The position numbers and the translations under genes were made by a program. This document shows positions 43,801 to 54,808 of a DNA stretch of 64,000 nucleotides, in pieces. The stretch lies in the NCBI GenBank assembly GCA_944470555.2, contig OX104130.1, positions 77,381,160 through 77,445,159 on the forward strand. Direction: 5' to 3'. The stretch comes from Heterobilharzia americana. Lineage: Eukaryota > Platyhelminthes > Trematoda > Strigeidida > Schistosomatidae. Numbering within the stretch: position 1 is the first letter of the stretch; each line of letters starts with the position of its first letter. The notes below the pieces were generated by a model. That model had not been told where the DNA came from. It saw only the letters and a list, made by a program, of their open reading frames with translations, and did no database searches.

Positions 43801-46039
43801 CCTCATCGCCCCAGTTTGTCTTCCGGCCAAGCAGCTATTGCAGAATCTTTGCAAATCTCATGCTGGTTGGGATACACCCCTGAGTTCCAATGACCTATCC
43901 CTATGGATGGATTGGATGAGGTTCATGAAGAATCTTGGGCAAATCTCCGTACCCAGAAGTATCAAGAAGGAGGATAAGAGTGAGATGAGTAAGATTGAGT
44001 TGCACTTATTTTGCGATGCCTCTGAATCTGGTTATGGAGCGGTGGCTTATTCGTGGAACGTTCCAAAAAACACGCCACCCTACAGCATACTGCTTTATAG
44101 CAAATCCCGGGTTGCCCCTCTGAAAACGGTGACAGTGCCGAGATTAGAGTTAGCTGCGGCAGTATTGAGTGTACGAATGAGTGAAATTTTGAGGAAGAAC
44201 CTCCCAAATAGCTTTGACAAGACTTATTTTTGGACAGATTCTATGATTGTTTTGTACTATATTAGAAATACAGAGAGTCGGTATAGTACGTTTGTGGCCA
44301 ACCGTCTAGCCATTATTCACCAGTATTCATCCCCAAATCAGTGGGGGTACGTTAAATCTGAAGAGAATCCCGCAGATTGGACATCAAGAGGCATACGAAA
44401 AGCGTGTGAATTAGCGTCTTGGATTCAGGGCCCCTCTTTTCTGGGAACCCGACAGTTTTCAAGTACCACAGACCTCTGCTGGAAGGAACCACCGAAAAAT
44501 GTCGAATTGAAGAGGTCGGTCCGAACAAACACAAACGTTACTGAGCTCACTGCTGATCCGATTTTGGCGTATCATTCGGACTGGGTGAGGCTGATTAAAG
44601 CTGTGGCATGGCTTAAGAGATATGTGGTCTACATATCCGTTATGTATTCGCGTCGCCAAGGTGTGTCACTGAATGTTGGCTATCTAACAGCCGATGAACT
44701 GGAAGCTGCTAGACATAAAGTATTATGTATGGTACAACAGGAGGTATATGGAGAATTAATAAAGGAACTCCGAGAAAAGGGTAGTTGTGAGACTGAAGAA
44801 GGTGAATTGCAAAGGTTGTCACCTATACTTGTGGATGGATTGGTCTGCGTCGGTGGGAGGTTGAACTATTCCGACTACCCACTTACTTTTAAGCATCCGG
44901 TTATCCTCCCCAGACATCACTTCGTGACTGAGCTGATCATAAGGCATTATCATATTATAGAAGGACATACTGGTACTTCGCAAGTCCTGGCCACTCTACG
45001 AAGAAACTATTGGATAATTAAGGGGATCAGTGCGGTCAAACGGGTGATAAGAAAGTGCATAGAGTGCCGACGATTGAAAGCTGCACTGGGTCAGCAGATG
45101 ATGGCCCCTTTACCGGTCTGTCGCGTGCAGAAAGGATGGTTTTGCTTCTCATCAGTGGGAATTGATTATTTTGGACCACTCATGGTTCGCCAGGGAAGGA
45201 GAGAGGAAAAGAGGTACGGGTGTGTGTTTACTTGTCTCCAGACGCGAGCCATACATTTAGAGGTAGCTTTCAACCTAGGCACCGACGCCTTTATAATGGC
45301 TGTAATGAGGTTCATAGGAAGAAGAGGAACACCTGCAGAGATATACAGTGATAATGGTTCCAACTTTGTTGGAGCGATTTCGGAACTAAGACAACTGGTG
45401 AGTGTGTGGGATAGACGACGAATCAATGATGCCATGGTGTCAAAGGGGATACGATGGAGTTTCAACCCCCCGCAAGCGAGTCATCGAGGTGGGATATGGG
45501 AAAGGATGATACGTTCTGTACGCAGGTTATTGATGGTCATATCCAAAGAGCAGACTCTGCATGATGATACATTAGCCACCTACTTCGTGGAAATAGAAAG
45601 AATTTTGAACAATCGTCCTATTGTTCCCATGACGACCGACCCAAAAGACGAGTTAGCTCTCACTCCCAATAGCTTATTGTTATTGAGAGATAGTGGAGGA
45701 ATAGTCGTGGAGGGCACTATTGCCGATAATTACGTCAGACGTTGGAAACAAGTTAATTACTTAGCTGACGTATTTTGGCGCCGATGGATGAAAGAGTATC
45801 TACCATGCTTGCAAACTCGTCAGAAGTGGTTGGGAAGGAAAAGAAATTTCAAGGAGGGAGATGTGGTGATTGTGGCCTCTGAAAAAACACCACGTGGTTC
45901 CTGGCCTTTGGGAGTGATCGAAACATGCGAGAAGGACGAAGACGATTTAGTAAGAACTGTGATGGTGCGTATGAAGGAAGGTACCGTGAGAAGAGATATA
46001 AGAAAGCTTTGTCTTCTTGAGGGAGTAGAAGAAAGATAG
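40853..46039 (+). CDS. BEL/Pao Gag-Pol polyprotein, intact
   Basis: 1,728 codons from the first ATG (40853). The frame is also open back into the LTR, but only via a TTG. Order: a charged coiled-coil-like stretch rich in Arg/Glu/Gln (~40-80); a capsid-like gag domain (FDGHPAKYWKFMRQFELYV, ~143 on); two zinc knuckles (C349-C361 and C382-C395); a retropepsin-type site with DNGS at 464; RT with HPFGAVSSPFC and YVDD at 875-878; RNase H (LHLFCDASESGYGAVAY, FWTDSMIV); an integrase zinc domain (HxxxH…CxxC); and the catalytic core with D1438 (GIDYFGP), D1500 (YSDNGSNF) and E1550 (GGIWERM). The C-terminal segment follows. All the expected catalytic residues are present. It would be processed into Gag, protease, RT/RNase H and integrase. 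A single frame for gag and pol is usual for BEL elements. Confidence 0.95.
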   Translation: MSMDPTSDTKQVPLDVISCRGSDNGTVIDYSKTSPCRTSAQLKVRQLDERQELELREFKAKQRQERLRLHKELNLDVNGGLGDTFSLDDDIKCHKSVCLGIDPHSSSDRETTSQASSAENKGVAATLPCVSVGHELPKVELSSFDGHPAKYWKFMRQFELYVVSKVDDDGQRLLYLLHYCKGKAREAIEECIMLPPSAGYRRARDILRRLFGRTHEVSRALLQDLMECSNIEQNDAEAMSRLAIKMENCAIALEQMDYTADLNSLRTLEGIVKKLPRVLQMKWAETVEKLTETEREPTFAELTQFVSARASILLSRFGQLATSSRRPDSKIACSTQQLVPVGGVLKPSCIFCGGNHVVTKCTTFLSLPVDERWSKAKETGCCFSCLKRGHRSVECKIHRVCSVEGCKAYHHPLLHKKTHHAVGEQPEKGSCGCTESLRESVCLGLLPVRVKHGNKEVYGYAILDNGSDTTLITKNVLQLLGLSTDGTKTIIKTVSGSRLADSVSKPFEVYSLDGNECILIDRAVVARDLPVRRPKGSMRESIKRWPHLTDVPWTEVEDGEVLLLIGCDVPEAHWVLDQKLGGRKSPYAVRSLLGWVVFGPTSFREHRERVVNCTSRSDLLVDQWKKIYDYEFSDLYSGDKSLSLDDLAAVNIVQRGTYWDNGHFVVPLPWKMESKRVYGGCEVARRRLESLKRRLISSESLRESYTSAMEETIRKGYAAVAPEPQLDPSYRPRWYLPHHAVFNPKKPGKVRVVLDCAAKLSGTSLNDFLYQGPDTTANLVGILLRFRKELIALTSDVEEMFMQVKVPEFDRGALRFLWWPQGDFSKEPIEYQMTSHPFGAVSSPFCAYFAMAKTAETYANDYDSYVVEAVKHNFYVDDCLVSFASPGEAKTFVKQSTELLLRGGFKLKKWVTNSEAVRVVLPGLSHTENSVDLRVSQGSIHRALGLEWDTMHDVFKFRFEPVEKPFTKRGLLSTVSALFDPLGLIAPVCLPAKQLLQNLCKSHAGWDTPLSSNDLSLWMDWMRFMKNLGQISVPRSIKKEDKSEMSKIELHLFCDASESGYGAVAYSWNVPKNTPPYSILLYSKSRVAPLKTVTVPRLELAAAVLSVRMSEILRKNLPNSFDKTYFWTDSMIVLYYIRNTESRYSTFVANRLAIIHQYSSPNQWGYVKSEENPADWTSRGIRKACELASWIQGPSFLGTRQFSSTTDLCWKEPPKNVELKRSVRTNTNVTELTADPILAYHSDWVRLIKAVAWLKRYVVYISVMYSRRQGVSLNVGYLTADELEAARHKVLCMVQQEVYGELIKELREKGSCETEEGELQRLSPILVDGLVCVGGRLNYSDYPLTFKHPVILPRHHFVTELIIRHYHIIEGHTGTSQVLATLRRNYWIIKGISAVKRVIRKCIECRRLKAALGQQMMAPLPVCRVQKGWFCFSSVGIDYFGPLMVRQGRREEKRYGCVFTCLQTRAIHLEVAFNLGTDAFIMAVMRFIGRRGTPAEIYSDNGSNFVGAISELRQLVSVWDRRRINDAMVSKGIRWSFNPPQASHRGGIWERMIRSVRRLLMVISKEQTLHDDTLATYFVEIERILNNRPIVPMTTDPKDELALTPNSLLLLRDSGGIVVEGTIADNYVRRWKQVNYLADVFWRRWMKEYLPCLQTRQKWLGRKRNFKEGDVVIVASEKTPRGSWPLGVIETCEKDEDDLVRTVMVRMKEGTVRRDIRKLCLLEGVEER

Positions 46040-46121
46040 AGTATGCAGACAGCTAGGTAGATAGAGCCACGGCTGAATACACAGAGGTGTTTTGCGTGTC
46101 TGGAGGGATTTTGGTGGCCGG

Positions 46122-46870
46122 TGTAAAGGAAAAATGATCTGAAAATCCCTCCCGATCACCCTTATTTGATTGTATTGACATTTATTTTAACATTTTTACC
46201 CTCGTTATGGATGGTGTACCTTTGACCCTCGCCGGTGTAATGTTATTTGCTTGTTTAACTGTCTTATTTGACTTTACACTCGGTATTTGCCTTTGTATGT
46301 TTGAGACTTATTATGAGTGTTTCACTTTCCTATTATGTGACGCTGGACTGTTGATAAGGTGATGTTGTTTTACTGCGCACGACATTTTGTTTTGGTTCAA
46401 CTTACGGTTGTGCAGTGATTTGACTGTTTGTCTTTTGACTGTCTACTGGGAACGTTTGTTTGTTGATTTGATTCCTGTAGGCAGAGTTTTGATCCCTTTT
46501 GCCGGGAATATTCCTATTGACCGACAGGTATTTAACAGTTGTATTTTTTAACCAGTTTTTACCGTGTAGTACGTATTTGTACCCGAGAACGTTTTGGACT
46601 GTATAGTTACCCAACGGCACTGTTGAGGTATTTTTGTAATTTGACATAACTTATTGTTGCTTTGATAGTACCACAGATTTTGTTACGAATCTACTATTGA
46701 ATTACTACAAACCGTGTTTTGATATTTCGATCCAACCTTTGACTGTGCGTCACTCGCGGAAGTTAGGAAGCTATACAGTAGAACGCAGGAACTAGTCAGA
46801 TTCACGTCAGTTGGCACCGCCTAGCTATTTCCCGCGTTCAGGCCAAGATTATTGGATTCTGGCCGCTACA
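46122..46870 (+). repeat. BEL/Pao 3' LTR
   Basis: Same 749 bases as the 5' LTR with one difference seen. It is preceded by ggagggattttggtggccgg, a plausible polypurine tract. Confidence 0.93.
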
Positions 46871-46875
46871 CAGAT

Positions 46876-49129
46876 GACTCCAATATCAATGATCCCTCCC
46901 TCAAAATGCTCTTACCCAACTGATTCTCAAATCCACATACGTGCATCAGTTACATGAAATCCGTCGGGGCAATTCACTTTACCTAAACATGGAACGGATA
47001 CAGCAGAATCGGAAGTGAGATTCGGGAATAAAGGCTACGGATGGATCATATCTCCCCGTCACATTTTGAATCTGAATGCGGAGGTCGTAACATGGCCAAA
47101 AATTAACTGGGTTAAAAAGTGGACCCCCAGGAGTTCATTTGGGATAGCCCCTTCTGTCTCTCATTCCAGTGAATGATTTGCTTTTCCAGGAGTCCTCTGA
47201 AACTAAGCTCGCAGTTAACCTATATACCGTGGGACATGGACAACCGAAGGTGAATCGGCAGTGATGTTCACAACGTTAGACACCTAATCATTTGATCATA
47301 TCAAACTCTTATGCCAATTTTGGGAGGACTTAAACTCAGTGTCAAGAACAAGAAAAACACCTTCTTCCTAAGGTTTGTGAAGTTTTGGAAAGCTCTTTTC
47401 GTAGAAGTTGTTCTGGTTGTATCGTCGGAGTCCTTCCAATGAAACCTTGATAACTGCTTGGGGTCTCAGCGTGAGCTAACAAACAAATAGACAAATAATC
47501 TAGCGTCTTGCTTTCAATTATTCTTTGTCTCCAAAGCCAAGTTTGTGGATTCATAAAATAACAACAATAATATTTAGTCCCACAGTTACGAGTGCGAATC
47601 GATTTTACAAATATGGCTGTTACAATTAGTGGCGATAAATCCTTGATCATATCGTCTACCACCTTTTCTTCGCCCCGGGCAGTGGATATCCCCGGGCTAA
47701 AAAGGAAAATATTTCACATCGCATACAAATAATGCACGTTAAGTTAAATGCCGGTTTTTGCTTTCATTCACAGGTATGATAAAGTTTTCTGGCAGAAACG
47801 AAAATCGCCCCTAATGCATGTGCGAAAGCATCATGCAAAGAAGACGGGGGAGCAGTTCGACAAGTCCATTCTCGGAGAAGTAATGCTGACTGATTTCCTC
47901 AGTGGTTTTCGCTCAATAATAACAATGATATACAACCACGCCGTTTGCAAAGACGTGCGCAATTTCCTATGTATATTGCTCATTTCTCAATGGCAGGTGA
48001 CCTCGCTCGCCATCTATTCACTGGTTAGAATGTGCACGTGTTGCATGCCACTAGGATGAAGCATAGCAGCAGAATAGCTATTCCTGAATTGATAAGATGG
48101 ACAAGTGGAATTATTGTCTTCGCATTATTAGACAAACCAGAACTTGTACAGTGATCATTAAATGTACTACCTGGACAAAAATAAAGCTTGAAATCAATTC
48201 TTTCTTTACTGCGCCTCGTTTGTTTTGTGTAAGCATGGTGAGGAAAAGTTTATAAAACAATATTTGCATGTTGTCTGCTATCCGTTGTTTTTTATTGGTC
48301 GCAGGGCTATGTATCTCGCGTATCTTAGCACAAATTCGTATCGGAATTTCGTAATTTTGTCGGATATTACGGCTGCTAGCCACTGATCTGCATTTTTCTG
48401 CTCCAGGATCAAAACGCAATAGGTTTGTTCAGGAGTATCAAGTGGACTTCCAGGACACCTTGTCCATCATTTTTGTGGGTCATGATGACTTGTGGCTGAC
48501 AAGTGTGGGATCGTCCTTGTCACTCTCCCTATCAACAAACCTTAGGTTTAGATAATCATGAAGTTGTAATCCCAAGAACGTGAATCGTTTCTGGCCGTTG
48601 TAATAGGCTGTTATGGGCTTAATAACAGATCGACTGACAGTGGATAGTTTCCGCCGAGGTTTATTCCTTTAAGAAATATTCAGTTGTATCTAGGCTAACA
48701 TCTAGAACTAAGTCGCTTTGCAACAACGAGAAATAAAACAAGGCAGCAGGCAAAGAAAAAGCCAAGAATTCAAACGGGGAGTTTGTTTCCAATGCGCCTG
48801 TTTCTTCTGACTTAACTCGCCTTGCTTTTAGTTGTACATACTTTGTTTATTAAACACTTCAGAACGTAGCTGTCATACTTTTGCATAGGTTGTGAGCTTT
48901 ATCCGAGTTTATTATAATGGGGAGAAAGGAGTATGTTCTGCTGGAACAGGCTGAGAATTTGTGAGGGGTTCTTCCCAGCTTCACACATGTTGTCTGGTGA
49001 AAGGTTCTTTGTACCTATGTACAAATGTGTATTTGGGGCTCAGGAGTTGTTTTTGGGCTCGATATGCTTGTTTTTTGACACACTTAACTAATTAGGCGAG
49101 TTGTGTCCTGATGTGTTTGATGAGGCCCA
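46876..49129. other. Unassigned region with two unrecognised open frames
   Basis: About 2.25 kb. Frames of 106 codons (47662-47342 minus) and 103 codons (47748-48059 plus) show no domain, signal or splice context that I recognise. Short stretches around 47000-47330 have the feel of decayed LINE RT, but I cannot name motifs. Treat as non-coding. Confidence 0.35.
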
Positions 49130-52100
49130 CCCCGAGCTGATGATGATTGTGGGAATAGTTTAATAAGTCTAATTTCGTGAGATCACCAGACCCGTCCTCT
49201 GCAGTATCATCATTTTGTTTGGAAGACACAAGTCAGTAGGTTTTATAGTTTCTGGAAACACGTGATCATCCAGATGTTCAGGGGTCTTAGTGCGCCAAGC
49301 TTTGTGGAGCATAATGGTGTTAAGCCTGACGTATTTACCAGGTTGCTGGAGGTTTGCAGTTTGTTTGACCGCTGACCTAAATGAACGTGTGAGGTGCAAG
49401 CTCTAATTGCAACGCTGAGTTGGCTCCATATTCGGGAGAATCTGATGAAGAGAGGTTGGTGCGCAAAGGTGTTGTGAAAGTTTTTACTTCAACTCTGTGC
49501 TTATTCACGTAATTCGTAGTGGCCTCCCTGTGAAAATTGCAGGTGGTGACCAATGAAAACGATATATCATGCAGAATCGTGAAAAAAGAAACAAGATCTA
49601 CCTTCAGCCGTCTCATCCAAGGTGGGTGCAACTGAAAAGATGTATACCTTTACGTGCCATCCGGTCCACACCCCTGCTCGAGCAGGCTAGACATGAAATA
49701 CTTTGAAACAAGTTCTATCCTAAATTTGTCACAAATACGCAAACTACTCAGGTAGAATGAGCAGTATTCCAGCAATGATTTTACGTAAGTCCTGTGGAAT
49801 GAGGGTCTCACTTTATGGCTATGGAAGCTGTAGATTACAAAGCCCAAGAGAATTCTTGACTTTCGGGTCTGAGTTGCGACTTGTCCAGTGCGTTTAAATT
49901 TACTGGAATATCTCAGGCCTAACTCGGGAACATTTTGGAAGCTAGGCAGCTCCGCAGACCGCAGACCTGGCTTAGTGTTTACGTTGAACCCACTGAAATA
50001 TATGACAATAGTGACGATATTTATTCCCGAATATAAAGACACACACCATTTTTACAGGTATAAATATCCAGCCACACTCGCCCGAGTTGAATCGAAACTT
50101 CCATTTAGTAGACCAGCCCGTTGCCTGGTTCAGTTTTTTCTGTGCCAATGTAAATAGCCTAGGTCATCGATAGAGGATGTATAAACTGCCTTAAGGCCAT
50201 CGGCAAACAGAAACGAGTTACCATGCGTGAAACAGCCACGGAGGTCATCAACAAGAAGGGTGAAAAGCAGAGGACTGAGCACACCGCTCTGGATGTTACT
50301 GTATATGATGGCTTCAGGTTTTGAAGGATGGAAACCAACTCTCACTACATGAGAATAGTTGTCAAGGTAGGATCTGATCCAACCCAGCAACAAGGAATTC
50401 CATTTCATAAGCCATAGGTTTTCGTTGTGGCAGAAAGTGGAAAACGCGGTCAAATGCATTGGGGATATCAAAATAGAGGATAAGGACCAATAAGCGCTGG
50501 TCAGCGCCGGTGGGTAAACAGTCAAAGAAGTCGAAGTGGCAAGTCATACATGAACGTGATTTCAGGAACTCATTGTGGCTAAGAGTGATAACACCGCTTT
50601 CAAGCGTATGTTGCGGAACTTTTTCTTCAACTATTTTCTCGCTATTTCTAGAGGCAGCCGGCATAATATTTATTAATCGGCAGTCATTCACTTCACTCTT
50701 TGCACCGGACTCATGTTTAGGTAAGATGAAGGATGCCCTCAACAGATTGGAATATGTAAATGTTTCTAAAGAAACGGAGCTTAGCTTAAACAATAACATT
50801 GGAGTGTCAGGGCCACCGAGTTTGAAGGAATATGATGATATTCCATCTGTGCCGGAGCTACTGCAGCTTGTGAGTGTTTTAATAGCTTGATTACTCTGGC
50901 CACATGAGAACTCTGTGATGCGAGTGGGTTCCGGTGTGTAGAACGACGGCCAGTTCATGCTAGATGTTGAGTTTGCATCATTAGAGGAGTCTGTCGGCGA
51001 CAGATGGCTATGGGCGAACGTGTTGCTGAACAATTTGCACATTTCTTTTGGGTTATTGTGGACCTTTCTGTTACGGTTGAGAGAGTTGATCCCATGATCC
51101 TGCCGGTTTGTTCGCTTCTTTGAGTCCATTCACTCTAGAGGAACTAGCTAGTGCAATAGTTTCAGCTTGTTTCGCACGCATTTCTTGAAAGTGAGCACTG
51201 GAGTCAAGAGCATTGATGGGAGACTGTAGTGCATCAACGTTATGGTACCCAAAGTAGTTCGTCGATAGATTAAGCAGCTTTTGAAGCGTTTTCTGAGTGA
51301 AGAGAGGCTCATTTGAAGTGGGAGTGACAGGTTTCACCGCTAGGGGAGCAGTTTCATCAAAGTAGTTGTTTAGATGAGAGTAAAGCGTACTCATTGTTAG
51401 TCCAGGGTCAGCTGTAGTAAGATAGTCCCCCCAAACACTACATCTGCCTAGCGAAGAGGCCGGTTCCCAGCCAGTTTTGGAGTAGTTTCTGTACTTCGTA
51501 TGAAGGGGAGTGTCTTTGTTGCCTGATCTGCCTGTTGACGAATAAAGCGGGAATGCGCGACTTGCCATCTTGTGGTCGTTATCTGAGAGTTCAGGGCATA
51601 CACAGTTTGAGAGGGGACTAACGTTTTCGCCGAACACTAAGTTAGGCACACTGCTACACCTTGCCTTGGTGACGATGAACTGTTCCCATCCGAATCTGTC
51701 CAGTGTGCCAAGAAGGCTGTCATACGTAGCAGATCGTGTACGCTTTTACCGCTGAAGTTCTGGTAATTTGAAATCCCCACAGGCAGTTTTGTACTTACTT
51801 GGAGAGAGAAGGTACATATTCTAGAACATAATTCGGAGCGGACACTTCTGCAGAGAAGACGTAAGGTGCATTGTATATGCAACCTGCCAGTACCCTGCAC
51901 CCTTATTATATTTGGTGGTACGCGGATTATAGTTGTGGATGGCGGCCAGGCAGAATCTCCCCCCATTTCGTCACTAGGCACTGGAAATCACTACGAAACC
52001 ACTAGATTTTGGCTTGAAAATGTTAGGAAATGACTGAATGGTGGAATCGTGCCAGCTGGGAGTGATGGCTCCAAAATCAAGTGGGTAGATAAAAAGGGTA

Positions 52101-52330
52101 TTGATGACAACACATAGTGTTGTGCCAGAGTCCATCAACTTGTGCTCACCTGCGTATACCAGCGACTGACGAGACTGATACTGAGAAGGTTGCGTCGGGA
52201 AAAGTAGAGGCCCAGGGAAACAAGAGGAGGAGTTCAACGCCAAAATCAAGGAATATACCGTCACGCATTGTGGTAGGCGAACCACCGGCAGCGCAATCCT
52301 GTGGAGAGGTCAGCAGTAAGTGCCTCTAAA
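49130..52330 (-). mobile_element. CR1-like LINE, long but inactivated
   Basis: Reading on the minus strand: endonuclease pieces (51981-51640); a linker (51649-51071); RT in the frame 51129-50362 (SSGTDGISSYSFKL, RASFILPKHESGAKSEVND, SRSCMTCHFDFF, LYFDIPNAFDRVFH), then 50525-50130 (WIRSYLDNYSHVVRVG, SGVLSPLLFTLLVDDL, FLFADGLKAVY: FADD has become FADG). The post-RT domain (50042-49650: LGLRYSSKFKRTGQVATQT, LLEYCSFYLSSLRICDK) and 49631-49377 (PPWMRRLKVDLVSFF) follow. The layout and motifs are those of CR1/Jockey-group LINEs such as schistosome SR1. The FADG change alone would abolish activity. Confidence 0.85.
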
Positions 52331-52999
52331 CTTTTCGGTCGTGTTTAGCCTGACAGAATAGCGGTTTCTGCTGCCAGGTCCATGCCACAATTACATCAGT
52401 TGTGCGGAATCAAAGGGCGCCTAATTGTTTGTCTTGGTGTTCATCGCCATTGTGCCTTGTTTTTTGGCTCTGCCGGCTCCCCACTTTCTTTCCTCATTCG
52501 CAAGATGCTCTCTATAGTGTGAAGACTTTCGCGTTTCAACATCGTTGCTAACATTACGTCTAACATTATGAACTTTGTATTCGGATCTGGAATGCTACAG
52601 AGCGATATTATTTAATGGCAGCTGGTGTCCTTCTTCTTTTAATGAGTAGAATCCCACATTAATCAATCGCCCATCCCCTCTTTTTTCAGGTTAAATTACA
52701 ACAGATTATAGCAACTGACAAGCTCTTCAGACCTCTTATTCGTCGATGATGTAAATGTCTAGAGATTCAGGAGTAGGGACTGTGGTAGTAACGCTTTTCA
52801 GGCTGATTTGAACGGACAGGCAGGTGAGCTGAAATTTAGATCCTTGAAAATTGGCTCAAGTAAAAGTGCGTTGGAGAACACCTGCCATGGCGGTTCCAGT
52901 GGGCCAAGGCGGTATTCGCTGTTCATTATTATCATCTGGATAACCGTTGAAAGCCCAGAAGTGCGGAAGGCCTGTTTCATCCTTGTATGGTACGACTGA
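52331..52999. other. Intergenic, nothing recognised
   Basis: May include the 5' end of the CR1-like LINE. No supported feature. Confidence 0.4.
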
Positions 53000-53290
53000 T
53001 GGCCAGGTCAAGCCTGATATGAGGACAAATACTCAGCGATGGCGCTGAATGAAGGATACATAACTAATTGACCGGAGTAGGGAAATTTGAACCACTGGGG
53101 TCTTGTTCAGTGAGTTAATCGTAACTTACCCATCGCAGGAACTTAATGTCGCGAATTGTGTCCCTGATTTGATCACGGCTGCATATTGCTGAGGGGTCCG
53201 ATTTTAAGGAGAAGTGGCTTTCCAGTCCTCTCAGGACTTCGGTGGTTCTCCAACTGTTGTCAGTTCTTGGTGAATTCCGCCTTGAAACAA
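53000..53290 (+). mobile_element. Decayed hammerhead SINE, sense
   Basis: Follows the SINE consensus seen at 9.45-9.72 kb: gaaccactgg, the damaged tRNA-like head, tgctgaggggtccgatt (the ribozyme start, CTGAGGA now CTGAGGG), ttccagtcctctcag and ggttctccaactgttgtcag. The GAAA half of the ribozyme is lost. Confidence 0.6.
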
Positions 53291-54026
53291 CAAAGTACAG
53301 TATACCTGCAAAATTGATTCCAGCCTTCCGTTAATGACGCGCAGTTCCTGGAACCAAGAGACTTGGGCCTTATCACAAGCCATTATCTCAAAACATTGGC
53401 ACGCCAAGATGCGGCTACAGTGAAGAACCTTTCATTTGTTATGGCCCACACTCAGGCGTTTCCAAATTTTCGAACTTAACATGATTATGATAAACTCCTA
53501 CATACTGCATTCATGTTGCCGGCTAATGCCTGAAAAGGGATTGTGACGTATGTATGAGCGTTGGAAGGGTGGGTACCAATCCTGCGACAACTAGTCCCAA
53601 TCTGTTCTACAAGAAACCATTAGGTCGACTGAAGTCTCTCATCCCCTGCTTTGGTTGGAAAATACGGGGTAGGGTGAAGTCATATCGGTATTTCGTGTCC
53701 TTATGAATGACTTCGCTACTGACATGCCTTATACCGTCCATTTTTAGGGTGATTACTTACGACGACATCACAAGAAACCCTAAAAACTACGACCGAGTGA
53801 AATCACTTTAATCTGAGTTTCTCTTATCGAGCGGTAAACCATTGGAACTATTTATCTCAACAAGTGACATTTTAAGTAAAAGACTGTACTTTTAAACAGG
53901 TTTCCAGCATAAATAATAAAACAAAACAGTTGGTCAGTTGTGTGTACTAGCTACTACTAGATTCGCTATACCTGCCCCGCCAGTAATAAGATCTACGTTA
54001 CTCTTCAGGGTTACTTGTTAGTTCAC
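53291..54026 (+). other. Upstream region of MRPS27
   Basis: No other feature seen. Just before the start codon, ttactcttcag/gg at about 54009 looks like a splice acceptor 18 bases from the ATG. It could serve spliced-leader addition, which is common in schistosomes. Confidence 0.4.
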
Positions 54027-54808
54027 ATGTTTCGGGTGATACGACCGAATTATGGCTGTGTTTCGTTTCTAAATCAATGCGAAAACGTTTCGAGACAACC
54101 AGTTCGAAAATTTCTACCTTCTACTTATGCATCAGTTGGCCTGTGGGATACTCGTTTGTCTCATGATATCTTTAAAACTATTATACCGCCGCGTAAGTTG
54201 CAGTGTGTGTAATATGTGTCTATAGGTGACCATGGTTTAAAATTAATCCACAAACTTAACTCCGGCCGAAGCGTTTCACCTCTTGATTATGACACAGTAA
54301 TGTCTTTTTTTAGTAATATATTAATATAGTTCGCAAATAAAATACATGAACTCGATGTAACTTTTTTGGATTTCATTGAGGGCATTATGAAAAGGTACCC
54401 AAATATTGTTTTACTTAATAATTAGCTTTATGAATACTCAGTCCGCGATAACTGTGAAGGATTCAACATCTCATGCATTTATTCGAGCCTATCTAGGCTT
54501 CCAAGAAGAAGATAGGATGTTAAAACTGGTCGAGAAAAGAGTATGTAAACCTATGTTTTACTTCGTAGTTTGAAACAGGAATATTTGTAGACTTTGTGTC
54601 TGCTGTCCTTATGATGAACTCTTTCTTGAAAAAGGGTAAATGGAATTCTGCTGTTGCTGTTGCTTGGGAACTGTGTCTTCAGGAATATTTCACTTTAGAA
54701 GATTTCAAGCCTCTCGTGTTTGCAGCGTCACTTCTTTCGTGTCTGAAATCGATAGAAGCAGATTCTTATTTGGAAAGTCTCACTCCAGAAGTAGTTGATG
54801 ACAAAAAT
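54027..54808 (+). CDS. MRPS27: Mitochondrial small-subunit ribosomal protein mS27, exons 1-5 (partial gene)
   Basis: Joined exons: 54027-54192, 54226-54296, 54330-54394, 54426-54540 and 54569-54808, all with GT-AG borders and consistent phases. The introns are only 33, 33, 31 and 28 nt. The product starts MFRVIRPNYG and has an N-terminus fit for mitochondrial import, then RKFLPSTYASVGLWDTR, which parallels the KRYLLSSAYVDSHKWEAR region of human MRPS27. Exon 5 reads TGIFVDFVSAVLMMNSFLKK … LCLQEYFTLEDF, matching [20 protein letters not shown] … MMQEAFEV. mS27 is a PPR-type protein of the mitoribosome small subunit. The continuous frame through exons 2-3 has an apparent TAG at 54327-54329; it falls in intron 2. 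The remaining ~60% of the gene lies in downstream exons, probably mostly outside the window. Confidence 0.85.

Larger units (their letters stand above)
40022..46875 (+). mobile_element. Complete BEL/Pao LTR retrotransposon
   Basis: The element spans 40027-46870 (6,844 bp): a 749-bp 5' LTR (40027-40775), a single gag-pol frame, a purine-rich stretch before 46122 and a 749-bp 3' LTR (46122-46870). Both LTRs begin TGTAAAGGAAAA and end GGCCGCTACA. A perfect 5-bp duplication cagat flanks it (40022-40026 and 46871-46875). The LTRs appear to differ at one base (aaaact versus aaaaat near the start), and the coding frame has no stop or shift, so the insertion is recent. It resembles the schistosome BEL family known as Saci-1. 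That name is from memory of the family, not a comparison. Confidence 0.93.

Noticed and set aside
54326..54331. In-frame TAG suggesting an MRPS27 pseudogene
   Set aside because: A 33-nt GT-AG intron (54297-54329) removes it and keeps the frame, so no pseudogene call is needed.
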